Assembly: GCA_022828595.1 (NCBI GenBank)
Contig: JAKGHH010000005.1
Coordinates: 60,569,655 to 60,633,654, forward strand
Reading direction: 5' to 3'
From: Nelumbo lutea
Lineage: Eukaryota; Streptophyta; Magnoliopsida; Proteales; Nelumbonaceae
DNA length: 64,000 bases
Positions 60,488 through 64,000 of this stretch are shown in pieces. Position 1 is the first letter of the stretch. Each line of letters opens with the position of its first letter. The notes under the pieces are model-generated. The model had not been told where the DNA came from and did no database searches. It saw only the letters and a list, made by a program, of their open reading frames with translations. The translations under genes were made by a program, and so were the position numbers.

Positions 60488-61183
60488 TTGACTCTTAGGT
60501 CTCATATGAGCCATATGTATAAAGCACACTGACTTGTTCACTTGTGATAACTGCTCAGCCCTCTATACATGATTTTGTTTCCATCCAACCAGCCCCTCTA
60601 TGCATGATAAATTGATAACGAATATGTTAAGGAAAAGTTAAGGGAAAACTTTGGCTGTCCATGTTTGACAGCTGGTGCTGTCCATGGGCCCTCTCTGACC
60701 TCCGTGTTACAGTCGCATGGACAAAGAGGTCTAATTAGTGGTACAGATGGATGGATCGATTTTATTTGGTCAGATCATCCCTGTTTGGATCTTCGGATCA
60801 CTATATATATATATATATATATATATTTATAAATTTATTATATTATTTATTTTTTTATAAAAACATGTATATATGATAAAAATAATTAAAAAATACTTAT
60901 TTTTTTTATTTTTACTTTATTTAAATTAATATATTTTATTTTTTTAATAATTTATTAATTAAAAAAAAACAAATTGGATCCTATAAGATCAGATCCAATT
61001 TACCGTCGAATTCAAATCAAGTCCTATCAGATATTATTGGATCGGATTGGATCCGACGTGAACAGTGTCGAATCCGCCGATCTGTTTGTATCCCTGAGCA
61101 TAATGTGTCAATCCGGCAGAGGCAGACTATATGGACAGCAAAAGGTGTCCAACGTAGACGGACATTTTTTCTTTCGTTATGTT
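60488..61183. other. Intergenic, AT-rich core near 60801-60970
   Basis: A (TA)n run at about 60803-60828 and long A/T tracts, followed by GGATC/GATCC-rich mirrored bases (60975-61060). These resemble the arm of another foldback element, but the left arm cannot be fixed. Confidence 0.35.
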
Positions 61184-61987
61184 TTAACTGTTTAAACTAG
61201 CTAGGTTTGACTCACTCTCGTTGAAGTGCGGCACCTTGAGGGGGCATACAGAGATAGGCAGAACGGGAAGCTTGTGGCAGTTGCAGATCTCAATCATGTA
61301 TCCATCTGGGTCGTGGAAGAAGAGCTGATCAACCTCAATCCCTCCGTCCTCCACTACAGTAGTCACATACTCCATTCCCATCTCTTCCAGCTTTTTCTTC
61401 ACCACCTCTACGTCTGTGCACTGTATATACGATCAATTTAATTAATATTATACTATATTATATATAAAGCTTAATAAGCGCGATTATTATATATAACATT
61501 CATGATCATGAACCACGCTAATTATTTCTTGCCTGGAAAGAAATGTGATTATCTTTTGGATTGATGAAGGGTGGCTTCTTACGAACATCATTAACAGAAT
61601 TACATTGCAACAGATGTATTCCAATGCCATAGTTGAACAACCTGCAAAAACAAGCTAACTCAGAATTCTTAATCTATTATCATGCTTAAGCTTTAACTGA
61701 TTCATCGATCAATCGTTGACTTGCTGCTGAAAGCTAACTAAGTTGACTGTTCTCGGGGATGTTCATTCATGGATGAACACAACCTGGAGCATCATCTCAA
61801 GAAATCTTAGAACTCACCATGCTCCCTCGAAATCAAAAGAGGAGGGCCTCTTTATTAGGACGAACCCAAGAACTTCCTGATAGAACTTAGCCGTTTCTGT
61901 CACAGATTTGCAGAGAAAAGAGACATGGTTGAGGGAGAACAATGGAAGAGGAGAGTTGACAATATTTTCTTTTTGAACAATTCCCAT
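61184..61987 (-). CDS. Glyoxalase-I-like VOC family protein
   Basis: Three exons on the minus strand, 61987-61818, 61641-61533 and 61420-61184, give 171 residues, the usual length of the small plant glyoxalase/bleomycin-resistance family (lactoylglutathione lyase-like, for example the At1g80160 group). The two halves of the VOC fold are seen as LFSLNHVSFLCKSVTETAKFY (His21) and DNHISFQ (His89). FFHDPDGYMIEICNC carries Glu137, and these are the likely metal ligands. Substrate is not certain, since some family members are not true glyoxalases. Intron 1 is GT-AG. Intron 2 has a GC donor (CAG|GCAAGA) and splices in frame to CTDVEVVKKK. Start is the ATG at 61987. The C terminus is extended and Ser/Asn-rich. 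Confidence 0.92.
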
Positions 61988-62087
61988 ATCGTCTCTCTCT
62001 TTCTTTCTCTCTCCCTCTCCCCCTCTTCGCCCTTCCTCGCACTGTGGAAACTGAATTGGGTAGGAGCTCTTTCTCTCTCTGCATGCA

Positions 62088-62094
62088 TTTATAA
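62088..62094 (-). promoter_or_regulatory. TATA box of the glyoxalase-like gene
   Basis: The minus strand reads CTTATAAATGCATGC, with TATAAAT about 100 bp before the ATG at 61987. The leader is GA-rich. Confidence 0.65.
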
Positions 62095-62159
62095 GGGAGA
62101 AAAGTCAAGAGAAGTAATTCCAAGTTTAGGTTTAATTGATCATACACGTTAACTCCATA

Positions 62160-63760
62160 ATAAAGAAACCCTTTTTTTAGCTGGATCCGAGTCATACAAC
62201 AATGCTTATAGTGATTAATCCTAGTCTAATTCTATGGGCTTGTCTGGTTAATTCTTTTAAAATAATCTTAATTAATTAGGGCATTTCTTTCGATGTAGAA
62301 GGGGGGTACTGTAATGTCCTCGTCCACCTTTCGCCAGCCGATCTATCGTATATAACTACTTCAATTGTAAGGTAAATATATAATATAAGTTATATAATTA
62401 ATTTAAATTAAGCTTATCTTGTTTACATAATCATTGATCACTGATTAGTAAAGAGATTAATCCACGCTAGCTCAAGTTTTCCATTTGCCACGTGGCAGAC
62501 ATCAAGTGGCCAAAATCTTGCAATATGTACCTGGAATTAACATGGGATTCAACGATGATACCAGAAGAGAGAAAAACTTGTAACCAATGGGTATGGATTA
62601 TTAAAGTGGTAATAAATCATGTGGTTATTTATCAAATTCATGGGACGATGTTTTCAGTAGTCAAAGTCTTTCAGTTATCGTCTTAAGGTAGCATAGATGT
62701 TCCCATTAATATGAGGATAACATTTGAGCCAGATTAGCTGCCTCATGTAGAGATTGTTTAACTAATAAAGTAATAATATTAATTATGCCCCATGTCAAGC
62801 ATTTCAAGTGATAGATGGAATGGGTTTTTTTCGGAAAAGTATGGACAAGCCCAATGCAGATTTCTGAATTCCATTGTAAATCTATAAACATTCAAAATGT
62901 CAAAAATCTCCATTCTATACATCAATGCCCCCCGTGAATTAGCATCAATTCTGAGCTGACATCTACCCTAATTGTATTTTGGGCCTAAAGATTCTGACAC
63001 TAGACTGAACCTTCATTCTCCCTTTTTTCTGGGGCATATACACTTGATGAGTGATGTGGGGTGTTATTATTGGTTAAACAGCCCTTAACAGGCAGAAAAT
63101 CCTGACTTAAAAAAGTAATTAATAAATTAACATCTCATATTTTTCTTTCATCTTTATTTTTTTTAAGTCACTGGCTATGTACTAATTTCTTGTTTTTTTT
63201 AAGTAATACTAATCTATCTTATACTGTAGATCTGAAATATTGTATGGATACAAGATTAATTTAACTAACATTGCTCAATTAATTGATTGATCCAGCTATT
63301 ATATTTTTTTTATTTTATGATTAATTAAGAGTATTTCCATTAAACACAAGAGGACAGTGGCTAATGAGTCATGAGGACTTAAAATATGACGCATGTTGGT
63401 GCCTCCATATGCTCCAAGTAAGTTGATTCAATAATATGCCTCCTTCCCAAATCGAGTGCAATTGCCCGACCCCAACGCTACATGTGCAGTTGATAGCTGA
63501 GCGAATACTAATATATTGATAATGTAGATTCTTTAATTTGTTTGGTGGATTTCATCAAAACGTTTTTCCAATCTCCTCGAAAGTCTGCCAATGAAATCAT
63601 TCGTGGCCCAATTGTTTAATATACATGTTACGATTGGAATTGCAGGTTTGATCATTTGGCTGGGAGATCAAGAAAGTCAAATCTTTATAGTAATCTTTAA
63701 TTTGGTTAAGAAGGATTTGACATGTTGGGGTTTGTTGGATGCATGCCCAATTGATGATTT
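62160..63760. other. Upstream flank of the glyoxalase-like gene
   Basis: No gene recognised. It includes a half-copy (about 63028-63082) of the inverted repeat family described at 7408-7530. Confidence 0.35.
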
Positions 63761-63764
63761 AGGC

Positions 63765-63871
63765 TATGTTTGTTTTTAGGGAAAAAGTAAGGAAAGGTAT
63801 GGAGATTTATACAAATTTTGTAAGGGTTTTTCTACCTTTCCCTACTTTTTTCTTCAAACCAAGCACAGCCT
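63765..63871. mobile_element. Small MITE related to 21731-21811
   Basis: The left end ggctatgtttgtttttaggg and the right end (reverse complement ggctgtgcttggtttgaaga) pair, each followed by an aaaaagta(a/g)gg core. Non-coding. Confidence 0.65.
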
Positions 63872-64000
63872 TGTGGGGTGTTTAATAATATTACTGGTTT
63901 TGTTTTTCGAAACAAAAAGAAACTGTCACATTAGCAAAAAATGGTTTTCACACTTTTGTTTTCAAAGAAAAGCAGTTTTTATTTTTCCTTAATTTCTTAA

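Noticed and set aside
1..64000. CRISPR array, bacterial operon or prophage
   Set aside because: No regularly spaced identical repeats with unique spacers, no bacterial gene arrangement. All genes are plant-type with introns or organelle targeting.

Overview
This is a window of flowering-plant nuclear DNA. The evidence is an intronless DYW-type pentatricopeptide repeat (PPR) gene, a plastid-type class I aldolase with a transit peptide, introns with GT-AG or GC-AG ends, and plant transposon families (Tat-type Ty3/gypsy, L1-like and RTE LINEs, tRNA-derived SINEs, hAT and MITE foldbacks). The species cannot be named from sequence alone. There is one 100-base assembly gap (46994-47093).

Layout, left to right. 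1354-3759 (+): intronless DYW PPR gene, an organelle RNA editing factor similar to Arabidopsis At1g25360. About 9981-16327 (+): a decayed CPP1-like/DUF3353 gene (At3g51140 type), still carrying introns, with a 5'-truncated LINE in its long intron. 18993-20745 (+): six-exon chloroplast fructose-bisphosphate aldolase, 397 residues. 23357-42211 (-): twelve-exon S28 serine carboxypeptidase, orthologous in appearance to Arabidopsis EDA2, 480 residues. Its introns hold at least ten retroposon or foldback insertions, many with clear target-site duplications. 47615-57067 (+): a broken Tat-lineage Ty3/gypsy element with 5-bp target duplications, two RNase H domains and a spliced antisense gene with its own TATA box near the 3' LTR. 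59660-60479: a non-autonomous hAT element. 61184-61987 (-): three-exon glyoxalase-I-like (VOC) gene, 171 residues.

The four intact genes are unrelated housekeeping or organelle genes (plastid carbon metabolism, organelle RNA editing, secreted proteolysis, dicarbonyl or metabolite chemistry) and show no sign of working as a cluster. Two of them carry a GC-AG intron with a good consensus donor.

Most of the interest lies in transposon structure. I could pair target-site duplications for seven LINE, RTE or tail-derived insertions, two SINEs, two hAT elements and the gypsy element. I also found three very small insertions (11-27 bp, little more than an A/T tail) flanked by 12-18 bp direct repeats. 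I found no convincing wholly new gene system. The best candidate for closer study is the spliced antisense gene inside the gypsy element.
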